The position numbers and the translations under genes are program-made. Shown one piece after another: positions 52,357 through 59,664 of a DNA stretch of 64,000 nucleotides. Location of the stretch: assembly GCA_004791255.1 (NCBI GenBank), contig SRUQ01000007.1, forward strand, positions 1 through 64,000, read 5' to 3'. How positions within the stretch are numbered: position 1 is the first letter of the stretch; the number at the start of each line of letters is the position of its first letter. The notes below the pieces were generated by a model. It saw only the letters and a program-made list of their open reading frames with translations, ran no database searches and had not been told where the DNA came from. The stretch is from a bacterium M00.F.Ca.ET.205.01.1.1. GTDB taxonomy: Bacteria > Pseudomonadota > Alphaproteobacteria > Rhizobiales > Rhizobiaceae.

Positions 52357-53316
52357 GTGCGTCTGCTCAGTCAGGTCAATCTCAATTCGCTGAAAATCGT
52401 GGAGAGTGCTGCCCGGCACGGGAATTTCACGCGTGCCGGCGAAGAGCAGTTCATCACCGCTTCGGCGGTCAGCCAGCGCGTCAAAAGCCTGGAAGATCAG
52501 CTTCGTTTCAAGATATTCCAGCGCGGCGGCAACGCTGTTTCACTGACGCCTGAAGGCGAGACCTACGTGTCGCGCGTGCGCGAAGCGCTGGAGCGGATCG
52601 TCGCCGCCAGCATGGAAGCGACCGGGCAATCGCAGGAGCATGTCTTGAAGATATCGGTGCTGCCGACCTTCGCGGCACGTTGGCTGTTTCCGCGACTGCC
52701 GCATTTCCAGCAGCAATATCCCGATATCGTTATGCGGGTTTCGACTTCATACGCGACGCATGAATTCACGACCTCGGATTTCGACCTCGAAATCCGCTAT
52801 GGCGACGGCAATTTTCACGGATTGCCGTCCGATCTGCTGTTTCACGAAGACCTGACACCGGTGTGCAGCCGCAAACTGTTCCATGAGGTTCTCGGCGGAA
52901 AGCCGCGGTCCAAGGTGACGCCGGACGACCTCAAGTACTTTACGCTTTTGCATTCCGACACCTGCACCCAGAACTGGCAATCCTGGCTGGGTTTCGCCGG
53001 CGCCAGCTTCGTGCTGAGCGAGACCAAAAGCATCTATTTCGACTCGTGCATGATGTCTTACGAGGCAGCCAATGCCGGGATGGGGTTTGCCGTCGCCAAC
53101 CGCGCCTACATGGCCAGCGATATCCGCGCCGAAAGGCTGGTGGCCCCATTCGCCGTCCACCAGCCGAACACCGCCGGTTGGTATTTTGTGTCACCTCAAA
53201 AGAGCCTTGCCACGCGCAAGGTACTGCTGTTCAAACAATGGGTCATGGCTGAGGCGGCTCAAACGCAGAGCGAGTTGGACAGCGAAGTCCGTGGCTTGGT
53301 TTCTGCAATCGGCTGA
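52357..53316 (+). CDS. LysR family transcriptional regulator (GcvA-like)
   Basis: 319 residues from a GTG at 52357. N-terminal winged helix-turn-helix LKIVESAARHGNFTRAGEEQ followed by TASAVSQRVKSLEDQL and FKIFQRGGNAVSLTPEGETY. The effector domain reads as in the GcvA/AmpR group (VLPTFAARWLFPRLPHFQQQ, then DFDLEIRYGDG and LLHSDTC). Divergent from the oxygenase-exporter operon with a 111-base AT-rich gap that contains GCTGG and CCAGC half-sites. It probably regulates that operon and itself; the effector may be an amino acid. Confidence 0.88.
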   Translation: MRLLSQVNLNSLKIVESAARHGNFTRAGEEQFITASAVSQRVKSLEDQLRFKIFQRGGNAVSLTPEGETYVSRVREALERIVAASMEATGQSQEHVLKISVLPTFAARWLFPRLPHFQQQYPDIVMRVSTSYATHEFTTSDFDLEIRYGDGNFHGLPSDLLFHEDLTPVCSRKLFHEVLGGKPRSKVTPDDLKYFTLLHSDTCTQNWQSWLGFAGASFVLSETKSIYFDSCMMSYEAANAGMGFAVANRAYMASDIRAERLVAPFAVHQPNTAGWYFVSPQKSLATRKVLLFKQWVMAEAAQTQSELDSEVRGLVSAIG

Positions 53317-53407
53317 GACACGGCCCAGCGTTCGATTGTCCCGATGGAATTGAACCGGTAGGAAGCAAGTTCAGACTTGTCAGCTAGTGGATACTTGCGC
53401 CCGATCA

Positions 53408-53983
53408 ATGCAACCCATCTTGTCTGGAGAAATTGTTGAACTGTTGCCCCTTCAGCTGGGGCATTCGCGGGAACTTGTGAACGCGGCCGCGGATGGTGAA
53501 CTGTGGAATCTCAGGGCGACCGTAGTGCCAGGCCCCGATACGATTGATGAATACATCGCCAACGCCTTGGCCGGACAACAGACAGGGACAGTCATGCCTT
53601 ACGCGATCGTCTTGCGCAGCACCGGGCTGATATGCGGCAGCACACGGTTTTGGAAGATAGATCGCCTGAATAGAAAGCTGGAGATTGGACATACCTGGCT
53701 TAGTCGTTCGACCCAACGATCGGGGGTCAACACCGAGGCCAAGTACCTTCTCTTGACCCAGGCCTTCGAAGTCATGGACTGCGTTCGTGTGCAATTCACC
53801 ACAGATGAACTGAACCACGCATCGAGGGCGGCCATTCTCAGAATAGGAGCCACGCAGGAAGGAATCGTTCGCAATGAGCGGATCATGCCGGATGGCCGGA
53901 AGCGCAATTCCGTGCGGTTCAGCATTGTTGATTCCGAATGGCCGGACATCAAGGCGATGCTGGAGCAAAGGATGCAGAGATAG
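53408..53983 (+). CDS. GNAT family N-acetyltransferase (RimL-like)
   Basis: 191 residues from the ATG at 53408 (a GTG at 53387 is possible; neither has a clear ribosome binding site). The acetyl-CoA fold of the RimL/RimJ type is recognisable: VELLPLQLGHSRELVNAAAD at the start, YAIVLRSTGLICGSTRFWKI, EIGHTWLSRSTQRSGVNTEA near the coenzyme A loop, and DCVRVQFTTDELNHASRAAI with LRIGATQEGIVRNERIMPDG. The composition is less GC-rich than its neighbours. The substrate is unknown; RimL relatives acetylate protein N-termini, but many accept small amines. Confidence 0.82.
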   Translation: MQPILSGEIVELLPLQLGHSRELVNAAADGELWNLRATVVPGPDTIDEYIANALAGQQTGTVMPYAIVLRSTGLICGSTRFWKIDRLNRKLEIGHTWLSRSTQRSGVNTEAKYLLLTQAFEVMDCVRVQFTTDELNHASRAAILRIGATQEGIVRNERIMPDGRKRNSVRFSIVDSEWPDIKAMLEQRMQR

Positions 53984-54001
53984 CGCGGCCGGCCTGCCGC
54001 C

Positions 54002-54514
54002 TCAGGCGAAGGCCCTGCCTTCCTCGGTGCGCTGGAAATGAGCGAGATCGAGCAGAACGGAGGGACGTCCCAGAACCGTCAGGACCATATGCGCCTGGCC
54101 GCGGTGATGTGTCTGGTGGTTGAAGAGGTGACTCAGCGCCGGCGCCAGGCGTTGCGAGACGGTGCGCATGTCCGACACCGTCATGTAGGTGAAGCGGCCC
54201 GACAGCGCCTTCTCGGCCAGGCCGCCAAGCCAGTCGATAATCCGCCGGTCCTCCGCCTCGCGTGCCGCCCGAAGACCAGGCAAGGCGCGGTACAATATCG
54301 CGTCCAGCGCGGTCGGCGCATCGCCCTCGCCGGTGAAGCGCTTCATCCAGATGCGATCGGTGACGAGCAGATGATTGAGCGTGCCCATCATCGAACCGAA
54401 GAAGGCACCGACATTCCGGTTGAATTCCTCTTCGTCCAGAGCCGCGGCGGCTTCGTAAATGCGGCCATTGGCCCATTGATTGTAGGCCGCGAACATCATG
54501 AAATGCTGTTTCAT
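54002..54514 (-). CDS. DinB family protein
   Basis: 170 residues from the ATG at 54514 (GGGAGAAAAG upstream); an ATG five codons earlier is less likely. Four-helix DinB-like bundle with the conserved metal-binding histidines: His in TLNHLLVTDRIW near 62-73 and in LFNHQTHHRGQAHMVLTVLG near 134-153. Such proteins are thiol-S-transferase-like or act on DNA-damage products; they bind a divalent metal. Divergent from the broken GST gene. Function unknown. Confidence 0.85.
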   Translation of the reverse strand: MKQHFMMFAAYNQWANGRIYEAAAALDEEEFNRNVGAFFGSMMGTLNHLLVTDRIWMKRFTGEGDAPTALDAILYRALPGLRAAREAEDRRIIDWLGGLAEKALSGRFTYMTVSDMRTVSQRLAPALSHLFNHQTHHRGQAHMVLTVLGRPSVLLDLAHFQRTEEGRAFA

Positions 54515-54581
54515 CTTTTCTCCCGCCATACCGGTCCTCTTTGCGTCGCGGGATACGTAAACCGTGAGGAAGGCGCCGCCA

Positions 54582-55271
54582 ATGACCATTCTGCTCTATG
54601 ATCTCGTCGGCCGCGACGCTACCCGCCCGTTCAGCCCGCAATGCTGGAAGATCGTGATGGCGCTGGCGCACAAAGGGGCTCGAGGCCGGCGCGGTGCCGA
54701 CCCGCTTCCTTGAGGTGCCGGCATCGAGGGCGGCGTTTCGAAAACCGTGCCGGTGATCAGCGACGGCGACAGGGTGGTGGCCGATTCCTTTGCCATTGCA
54801 CTCTATCTCGACGAAGCCTACCCGGACCGGCCGGCGCTGTTTGGCGGCGAAGGCGGCAAGGCGATGGCGCGGTTCATCGAGCGCTGGTCGCAACTGACCA
54901 TCCATCCCTATGTCACAACCGCTGCGCTCGTCGATCTGCATGCCATGCAGGACGAGGAGAACGCCGTGTATTTCCGGCAGAGCCGGGAGCAGCGCTTCGG
55001 CAAGAAACTGGAAGACGTCGTCGTGGCACGGGATGACGGACTGGCAGCCTTCCAGGCGGCACTGGAGCCGCTGCGTTCGATGCTCGGCTACCAGACGTTC
55101 ATCGGCGGCGCCTCGCCGCTGTTTGCCGATTATATCGTCTTCGGCGCGCTGCAATGGGCGCGCATTGCCTCGCCCTATCAGCTGCTCGACGAGAGCGACG
55201 TGGTGGCGCAATGGTTCGACCGCTGCCTTGACCTGCACGGCAAGCGGGGGCGAAAGGTAGCCGCGGCATGA
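54582..55271 (+). pseudogene. Glutathione S-transferase family gene with two compensating frameshifts
   Basis: The N-terminal thioredoxin-like domain begins MTILLYDLVGRDATRPFSPQ and WKIVMALAHKG at 54582. A run of four G residues at 54675-54678, where three are expected, shifts the frame, and a TGA follows. Around 54719-54723 one base is missing, restoring the original frame, which continues as IEGGVSKTVPVISDGDRVVA, DSFAIALYLDEAYPDRPALF and the helical C-terminal domain to 55271. The whole length is divisible by three (229 residues if repaired). Opposite single-base changes near a homopolymer are typical of sequencing error, but a real pseudogene is not excluded. Confidence 0.8.
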
Positions 55272-55343
55272 CGCCTCGGCGCGTGCCTTCTGCGCAGGGC
55301 GCGCCGTCAATCGCCAAAAAGGCCAGCGACGGGGTGAGCTGAC

Positions 55344-55604
55344 CTACTTGGCCGCTGCCTTTTTGGGCTTGCTGGTCTTGGCGGCTTTCGCCTCCTTGGG
55401 TTCGGCTTTCGCCTTGCCAGCGCCGGCTGCCGTCTTGGATGGCTTTTTGGCCATCGGCGGCTTCGTCCCGGAATCCTCCCGGTCGACGTCGGCTGCTGCC
55501 TGATGCCAATGGCGCTCATGCTGGCCGGCCGGTTGCCCTTCTTCCTGCCAGATCTGGTGTGCGCGGTTGCGAATGCGCTCCTGGCGATCGTCTGTCATGG
55601 TCAT
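55344..55604 (-). CDS. DUF2934 domain-containing protein
   Basis: 86 residues with GGAGACC before the ATG. The N-terminal 30 residues RQERIRNRAHQIWQEEGQPA match the DUF2934 motif, a short helical element common in rhizobia. The C-terminal half is a Lys/Ala/Pro-rich tail (KKPSKTAAGAGKAKAEPKEA), resembling histone-like tails and likely to be disordered and able to bind nucleic acid. Function unknown. Confidence 0.8.
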   Translation of the reverse strand: MTMTDDRQERIRNRAHQIWQEEGQPAGQHERHWHQAAADVDREDSGTKPPMAKKPSKTAAGAGKAKAEPKEAKAAKTSKPKKAAAK

Positions 55605-55861
55605 CAGGTCTCCATTCGGGCCGACTTCAGCGCGGCGCCGACATGGCGACTATAGCAAGCAAAACGGAGCTTTACAGCCGCCTGATCCGCTTCGCGGGCC
55701 GTTCCGGCCCATTGCTATCGCTTCGGGCGTTCGGCACTCGCAAAGCCAGGCAATTGGCTTTCCATCCGCTTCGCGGACCGTTCCTCACCCCTCTTGGCAA
55801 TGGGCCGGGCGGCTTGTATAGAGCCCGCCACTCCCATTTCAATTTCAGACAAGGACGACCC

Positions 55862-56284
55862 ATGGCGCTCGAACGCACCTTTTCCATGATCAAGCCGGAC
55901 GCAACCCGGCGTAACCTCACCGGCGCCATCACCAAGATGCTGGAAGACGCCGGCCTGCGCGTTATCGCATCGCGCCGCGTGTGGATGAGCCGCCGCGAGG
56001 CTGAAGGCTTCTACGCCGTCCACAAGGAGCGTCCGTTCTTCGGCGAGCTGGTGGAATCCATGTCCTCGGGCCCGACCATCGTGCAGGTTCTGGAAGGCGA
56101 GAGCGCGATTACCAAGAACCGCGACGTGATGGGCGCCACCAACCCGGCCAGCGCCGCCGAAGGCACCATCCGCAAGGTGCATGCGCTGTCGATCGGCGAG
56201 AACTCGGTGCACGGCTCCGACGCGCCTGAGACCGCAGCGCAGGAAATCAAATACTGGTTCTCGGACACCGAAATCGTCGGCTGA
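55862..56284 (+). CDS. ndk: Nucleoside diphosphate kinase
   Basis: 140 residues, complete. It balances nucleoside triphosphate pools by phosphate transfer through an active-site histidine. Family signatures: ERTFSMIKPDATRRNLTGAI at the N-terminus, and the active-site NSVHGSDAPETAAQEIKYWF near 115-134 with His118 (N-x-x-H-G-S-D). AAGGACGACCC before the ATG acts as ribosome binding site. A strong terminator follows 20 bases after the stop, so it is a single-gene transcript. Confidence 0.97.
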   Translation: MALERTFSMIKPDATRRNLTGAITKMLEDAGLRVIASRRVWMSRREAEGFYAVHKERPFFGELVESMSSGPTIVQVLEGESAITKNRDVMGATNPASAAEGTIRKVHALSIGENSVHGSDAPETAAQEIKYWFSDTEIVG

Positions 56285-56305
56285 ACGACAAACCAGCTTT
56301 CAGCC

Positions 56306-56336
56306 AAAGGGCCGGCGTTTCGCCGGCCCTTTTTTG
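56306..56336 (+). terminator. Rho-independent terminator of ndk
   Basis: Hairpin with stem AAAGGGCCGGCG and its complement around a TTT loop, followed by six T residues, starting about 20 bases after the ndk stop codon. A textbook intrinsic terminator. Confidence 0.92.
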
Positions 56337-56368
56337 ACCCGGGCCGGGCTTCGGCTCCAAAACGGCTC

Positions 56369-56824
56369 TCAACGGATGAGCGGCGTGTCCCAGAGTTGGC
56401 CGAGCAGCGCTTTCAGCTCGGTGAAACGCTTCTGCCCAAGCACCTCGGCCCATTCCCGTTCGACGTCCAGCAGGATGTCCGCCATCTTCTGGTAGGCGGC
56501 GCGCCCGCGGTCGGTGAAGTGGACGATGGTCCCGCCACTCTCATCGGGTGCCGCCGAGCGGGTGATGTAACCCATCGCTTCCAGTGTCTTCAGCAGCTGG
56601 TTCATGGCCTGCTTGCTCATAGCAGCGCGCTCGGCGAGCACGCTCGGGCGAACGCCGTCCGGGCCGGGATATTGGATCACCGCCATGTGCGGCGGGCTAA
56701 TATCCTCGAAGCCCGAGGCCCTGAGATCCCTGATCAGCTTGCGATGAATGGCCATGGCCGGCACGCGCAGCAGCGCGCCGATCAGTGGTGGCTTCTTTGG
56801 CGGATCTTCCGTGGATGACGGCAT
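56369..56824 (-). CDS. MarR family transcriptional regulator
   Basis: 151 residues from the ATG at 56824 (a GTG two codons earlier is possible). Winged helix of the MarR type: GVRPSVLAERAAMSKQAMNQ followed by LLKTLEAMGYITRSAAPDES and the wing GGTIVHFTDRGRAAYQKMAD. It is divergent from a cupin gene, with two palindromic GGTAAA-type sites between them, so it probably represses itself and the cupin gene until it binds a phenolic or similar small ligand. Confidence 0.88.
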   Translation of the reverse strand: MPSSTEDPPKKPPLIGALLRVPAMAIHRKLIRDLRASGFEDISPPHMAVIQYPGPDGVRPSVLAERAAMSKQAMNQLLKTLEAMGYITRSAAPDESGGTIVHFTDRGRAAYQKMADILLDVEREWAEVLGQKRFTELKALLGQLWDTPLIR

Positions 56825-56834
56825 TGACACTCTG

Positions 56835-56873
56835 GTAAATTGAGTTTACTCACTTCGGTAAATTCGATTTACC
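56835..56873. promoter_or_regulatory. Two tandem MarR-type operators
   Basis: Site one is GTAAATTGAGTTTAC (56835-56849) with 5-base arms; site two is GGTAAATTCGATTTACC (56857-56873), a perfect palindrome with 7-base arms. Their centres are 23 bases apart, about two helical turns, on the same face of the DNA. They fill the gap between the divergent MarR and cupin start codons. Confidence 0.7.
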
Positions 56874-56888
56874 ACATAGGAGGATGGA

Positions 56889-57359
56889 ATGCTAGACACA
56901 GCCAGCCAGGTCCGCGTCAATCCCGCCGACGAAACAATCAGCCATGGCGGCCTTGCGGTGCGCTTCCTGCTGACCGGCGACCAATCGAATGGCAACATCG
57001 CCGCCTTCGAACTGACGGTCCCCGGTTCGCAGCGCCTGCTCGCCCCGGCACACAGCCACGACCACTATGAGGAGACGATGTACGGGATCGAAGGCGTGCT
57101 GACGCTGACCGTCGACGGACACCGGCACGACATCGGGCCCGGCCAGGCATTGTGCATTCCGCGCGGCGCGGTTCATCGCTTCGACAACGACACCGCCGAG
57201 ATCGCCAAGGTGCTGTGCGTCGTGACGCCGGCGGCGATCGGTCCGGAATATTTTCGCGAGGCCTTCGCCATCTTCAGCACCGGCGGCCCGCCCGACCGCG
57301 CCAAGCTCATGGACCTGATGCACCGGTTCGGCCTGACGCCGGCGCCGCCCCAGGCGTGA
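56889..57359 (+). CDS. Cupin domain-containing protein (quercetin dioxygenase-like)
   Basis: 156 residues with AGGAGGATGGA before the ATG. Cupin motif 1 is PAHSHDHYEETMYGIEGVLT near 58-77 with two His and one Glu metal ligands; motif 2 is CIPRGAVHRFDNDT near 95-108 with the fourth ligand His. It could be a metal-dependent dioxygenase or isomerase, or a binding protein. It is divergent from a MarR regulator, as quercetin-induced cupins often are. Substrate unknown; a plant phenolic is a reasonable guess. Confidence 0.83.
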   Translation: MLDTASQVRVNPADETISHGGLAVRFLLTGDQSNGNIAAFELTVPGSQRLLAPAHSHDHYEETMYGIEGVLTLTVDGHRHDIGPGQALCIPRGAVHRFDNDTAEIAKVLCVVTPAAIGPEYFREAFAIFSTGGPPDRAKLMDLMHRFGLTPAPPQA

Positions 57360-57361
57360 TT

Positions 57362-58129
57362 CTAACTCGCTGCGTTGAATCGCAAAATGTCGCGGCCGTC
57401 CTTGTCTGATATGGTCAGCTTGCCGCCATCTATGCGGTATGACGCCGCCCTGGCCAGCGCCTCGAACAGCGCCTTTTCCTCGGCCATCACCTCGGGCGCG
57501 CAGGCCTTGTAGGTCGAACCGATGTCACTGACGGCAATCGACCGGTCATCGACCTTGGCGGTGGCGAAGTAAACATTGCAAGGACCGCTGCCGCCGGCCT
57601 TGCCGGCTTCGCTGACCCTGAAGGTGGCCTGCGGCTCCCGGATCGCGCCGATGCCGTCGATATATTCGACAAGCCAGCTTTGGCCGAACACGGAAACCTT
57701 GGCCGAAGCATCGCTTGGCGTCACCATCTTCAGCATGATGGTCTGCGGCGCCTCGGTCAGCGGATCGAGCTGGTGGCGCATATCGGAGATGAACATCAGC
57801 CTGTCGTCGACGGTGATACGCGCCTGCAAAGCATAGGTCATCTGCCGCTGGATTACCGAAGGATCGAACTTGATTGCGAAGCTGATCGGCACCTGGCCGG
57901 TCGGCGTCACTTTCTGCTCGCCGATGACCCTGGCCGGTGCGTCGGCCAGCGAGACATCGGCAAGCTGGACGGAGAGCACGGCATTGGGCGGCAAGGCGAT
58001 GCGCTCACGATAGATCACCTCGCCCCTCACGACCTGTTCGGCAGCGACCGAGAGTTCAGGGACAGCCAGGATGCCAAGGACCAGAGGCACGAAACCGAAG
58101 ACGAAGAACTCCGCGATCCTGTCCAGCAT
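57362..58129 (-). CDS. YbaY (GW) and META/HslJ domain-containing exported protein
   Basis: 255 residues from the ATG at 58129 behind GGGAGATGG. N-terminal signal segment FFVFGFVPLVLGILAVPELS with cleavage after VAA. The first domain, GEVIYRERIALPPNAVLSVQ then ISFAIKFDPSVI and TYALQARITVDDRLMFISDM, is the YbaY/YscW-type lipoprotein domain (barrel). The second half, with TFRVSEAGKAGGSGPCNVYF and ALARAASYRIDGGKLTISDK, is a META/HslJ-type domain. The combination occurs in rhizobia. A periplasmic or outer-membrane role in envelope or motility stress is possible; function unknown. The lipobox Cys is not obvious. Confidence 0.78.
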   Translation of the reverse strand: MLDRIAEFFVFGFVPLVLGILAVPELSVAAEQVVRGEVIYRERIALPPNAVLSVQLADVSLADAPARVIGEQKVTPTGQVPISFAIKFDPSVIQRQMTYALQARITVDDRLMFISDMRHQLDPLTEAPQTIMLKMVTPSDASAKVSVFGQSWLVEYIDGIGAIREPQATFRVSEAGKAGGSGPCNVYFATAKVDDRSIAVSDIGSTYKACAPEVMAEEKALFEALARAASYRIDGGKLTISDKDGRDILRFNAAS

Positions 58130-58208
58130 GACCATCTCCCTAGCCCAGGCCGATCAATGCCGGCGAGTTGGCCAAAGGATTGCGGTCAATGCATGGCTGC
58201 CGCGGGAT

Positions 58209-58691
58209 TTATTGCGAGCGCGGCTGCTTCCAGCGCCCGGCGGCCTCGGCATCGGCCTCCTTGGCTTCGACCCATTCGCCTTTTGACCCGTCGGCACGAT
58301 GCTCCTTCTTCCAGAAGGGGGCGCGCGACTTGAGATAATCCATGAGGAAATTCGCCGCCTCGAAGGCTGCCTGCCGGTGCGCCGAGGCGGCAACCACCAG
58401 CACGATGTTTTCGCCTGGCCGGATCTTGCCGTAGCGATGGATGGCGGTGAGGCCCTGTAGCGGCCAGCGCAGAACCGCTTCGGCCGCGATGCGCATGATT
58501 TCGGCTTGCGCCATGCCGGGATAGTGCTCGAGCTCGAGTGCCGACAGCGTGCCCTGCTCGTCCCGGCAAAGGCCGGAAAAGGTTACCACAGCGCCGATGT
58601 CGGCACGCCCCTGCGTCAGTCCGGCGATCTCGACGGCGACGTCGAAATCCTGCGCCTGGATGCGCACGACGGGAACGACCTCGCCGGCCAT
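58209..58691 (-). CDS. moaE: Molybdopterin synthase catalytic subunit MoaE
   Basis: 160 residues. MoaE transfers two sulfur atoms from MoaD to precursor Z (cPMP). Conserved patterns: GAVVTFSGLCRDEQGTLSAL near 32-51, LELEHYPGMAQAEIMRIAAE, HRYGKIRPGENIVLVVAASA near 84-103 and the active-site DYLKSRAPFWKKEHRADGSK with the catalytic lysine. It starts one base after the moaD stop. The molybdopterin cofactor it makes could serve the oxidoreductase at 45338-47446. Confidence 0.95.
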   Translation of the reverse strand: MAGEVVPVVRIQAQDFDVAVEIAGLTQGRADIGAVVTFSGLCRDEQGTLSALELEHYPGMAQAEIMRIAAEAVLRWPLQGLTAIHRYGKIRPGENIVLVVAASAHRQAAFEAANFLMDYLKSRAPFWKKEHRADGSKGEWVEAKEADAEAAGRWKQPRSQ

Positions 58692-58692
58692 T

Positions 58693-58950
58693 TCAACCTC
58701 CGGTCATCGGCGGGAACAGCGCGATCTCGCGCGCGCCGGCGACTTTTTCGCGATGCTCGACATGCTCCTGGTCGATGGCGACGCGGATCACGTCAGGATA
58801 TTGCAGTGCGTGCTCGTACTCCTCGCCGCGCGACTTCAGCCAGCGCAAGAGGTCGGCGACCGTGTCGATGCCGGCGGGCAACTCGACATCCTCTTGCGGC
58901 TTGCCGATCCGCTCGCGCACCCAGGCGAAATAGATGAGCCTGGTTGTCAT
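58693..58950 (-). CDS. moaD: Molybdopterin synthase sulfur-carrier subunit MoaD
   Basis: 85 residues from the ATG at 58950, one base after the pgsA stop. Ubiquitin-like beta-grasp protein: LIYFAWVRERIGKPQEDVEL at the N-terminus and AREIALFPPMTGG at the end, with the C-terminal double glycine that is thiocarboxylated. It forms the hetero-tetramer with MoaE. The position between pgsA and moaE is typical for Rhizobiales. Confidence 0.95.
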   Translation of the reverse strand: MTTRLIYFAWVRERIGKPQEDVELPAGIDTVADLLRWLKSRGEEYEHALQYPDVIRVAIDQEHVEHREKVAGAREIALFPPMTGG

Positions 58951-58951
58951 C

Positions 58952-59548
58952 TCACTCGTCCATGATGTGCTTGAGGCCGGCGCGGAAATAATCATAGCCG
59001 GTGTAGAGGGTGACCAGGGCGGCGATCCACAGCAGCACCAGGCCGGTCTGCGTGGTCAGCGGAAAGATCTTGTCGCCGGCCGGCCCCGCCAGCAGGAAAG
59101 CGATGGCGACCATCTGGATGGTGGTTTTCCACTTGGCGAGTTGCGTCACCGGCACCGACACTTTCAGCGCCGCCAGATATTCGCGCAGGCCGGAAACCAG
59201 GATTTCGCGGCACAGAATGATTATTGCCGCCCATAGCGACCAGCCGGCGATGCCGGCATGGCGGTCGGTGTCGGCGGCAAGCAGCAGCAGGCAGGTCGCG
59301 ACCAGCAGCTTGTCTGCGATGGGATCCAGCATCTTGCCGATGTTGGAGGTCTGCTGCCAGGCGCGCGCAAAATAGCCGTCGAAATAGTCGGTGATGGACG
59401 CCAGCAGGAAAATGACCAGCGCCGACCAGCGAGCGAAGTCGCTCGATTTCAGGTGCCCTTCGAGAAAAAAGCACAGCACCACCAGCGGCACCGCGATGAT
59501 GCGGGCGTAGGTAAGGATATTAGGCAAGTTGAACGCGCGCTGGGCCAT
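58952..59548 (-). CDS. pgsA: CDP-diacylglycerol-glycerol-3-phosphate 3-phosphatidyltransferase
   Basis: 198 residues from the ATG at 59548; a TTG at 59581 has no ribosome binding site. The CDP-alcohol motif D-G-x2-A-R-x8-G-x3-D-x3-D is DYFDGYFARAWQ and GKMLDPIADKLLVAT near 62-88. About five membrane helices; N-terminal FNLPNILTYARIIAVPLVVL is a PgsA hallmark. It makes phosphatidylglycerophosphate, the first step to phosphatidylglycerol and cardiolipin. It follows uvrC by about 115 bases and precedes moaD, a conserved Rhizobiales order. Confidence 0.92.
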   Translation of the reverse strand: MAQRAFNLPNILTYARIIAVPLVVLCFFLEGHLKSSDFARWSALVIFLLASITDYFDGYFARAWQQTSNIGKMLDPIADKLLVATCLLLLAADTDRHAGIAGWSLWAAIIILCREILVSGLREYLAALKVSVPVTQLAKWKTTIQMVAIAFLLAGPAGDKIFPLTTQTGLVLLWIAALVTLYTGYDYFRAGLKHIMDE

Positions 59549-59664
59549 GTCTTCAGGGACTCTCTCTGCCTGCGTACTCAAATCAGAAGCGAATGTGGGG
59601 GGTCAACAGGCCAAAATCGATTGGCCAGCCGAAAATACCCTAATCTGTCTGAAAGTGTGATGCA

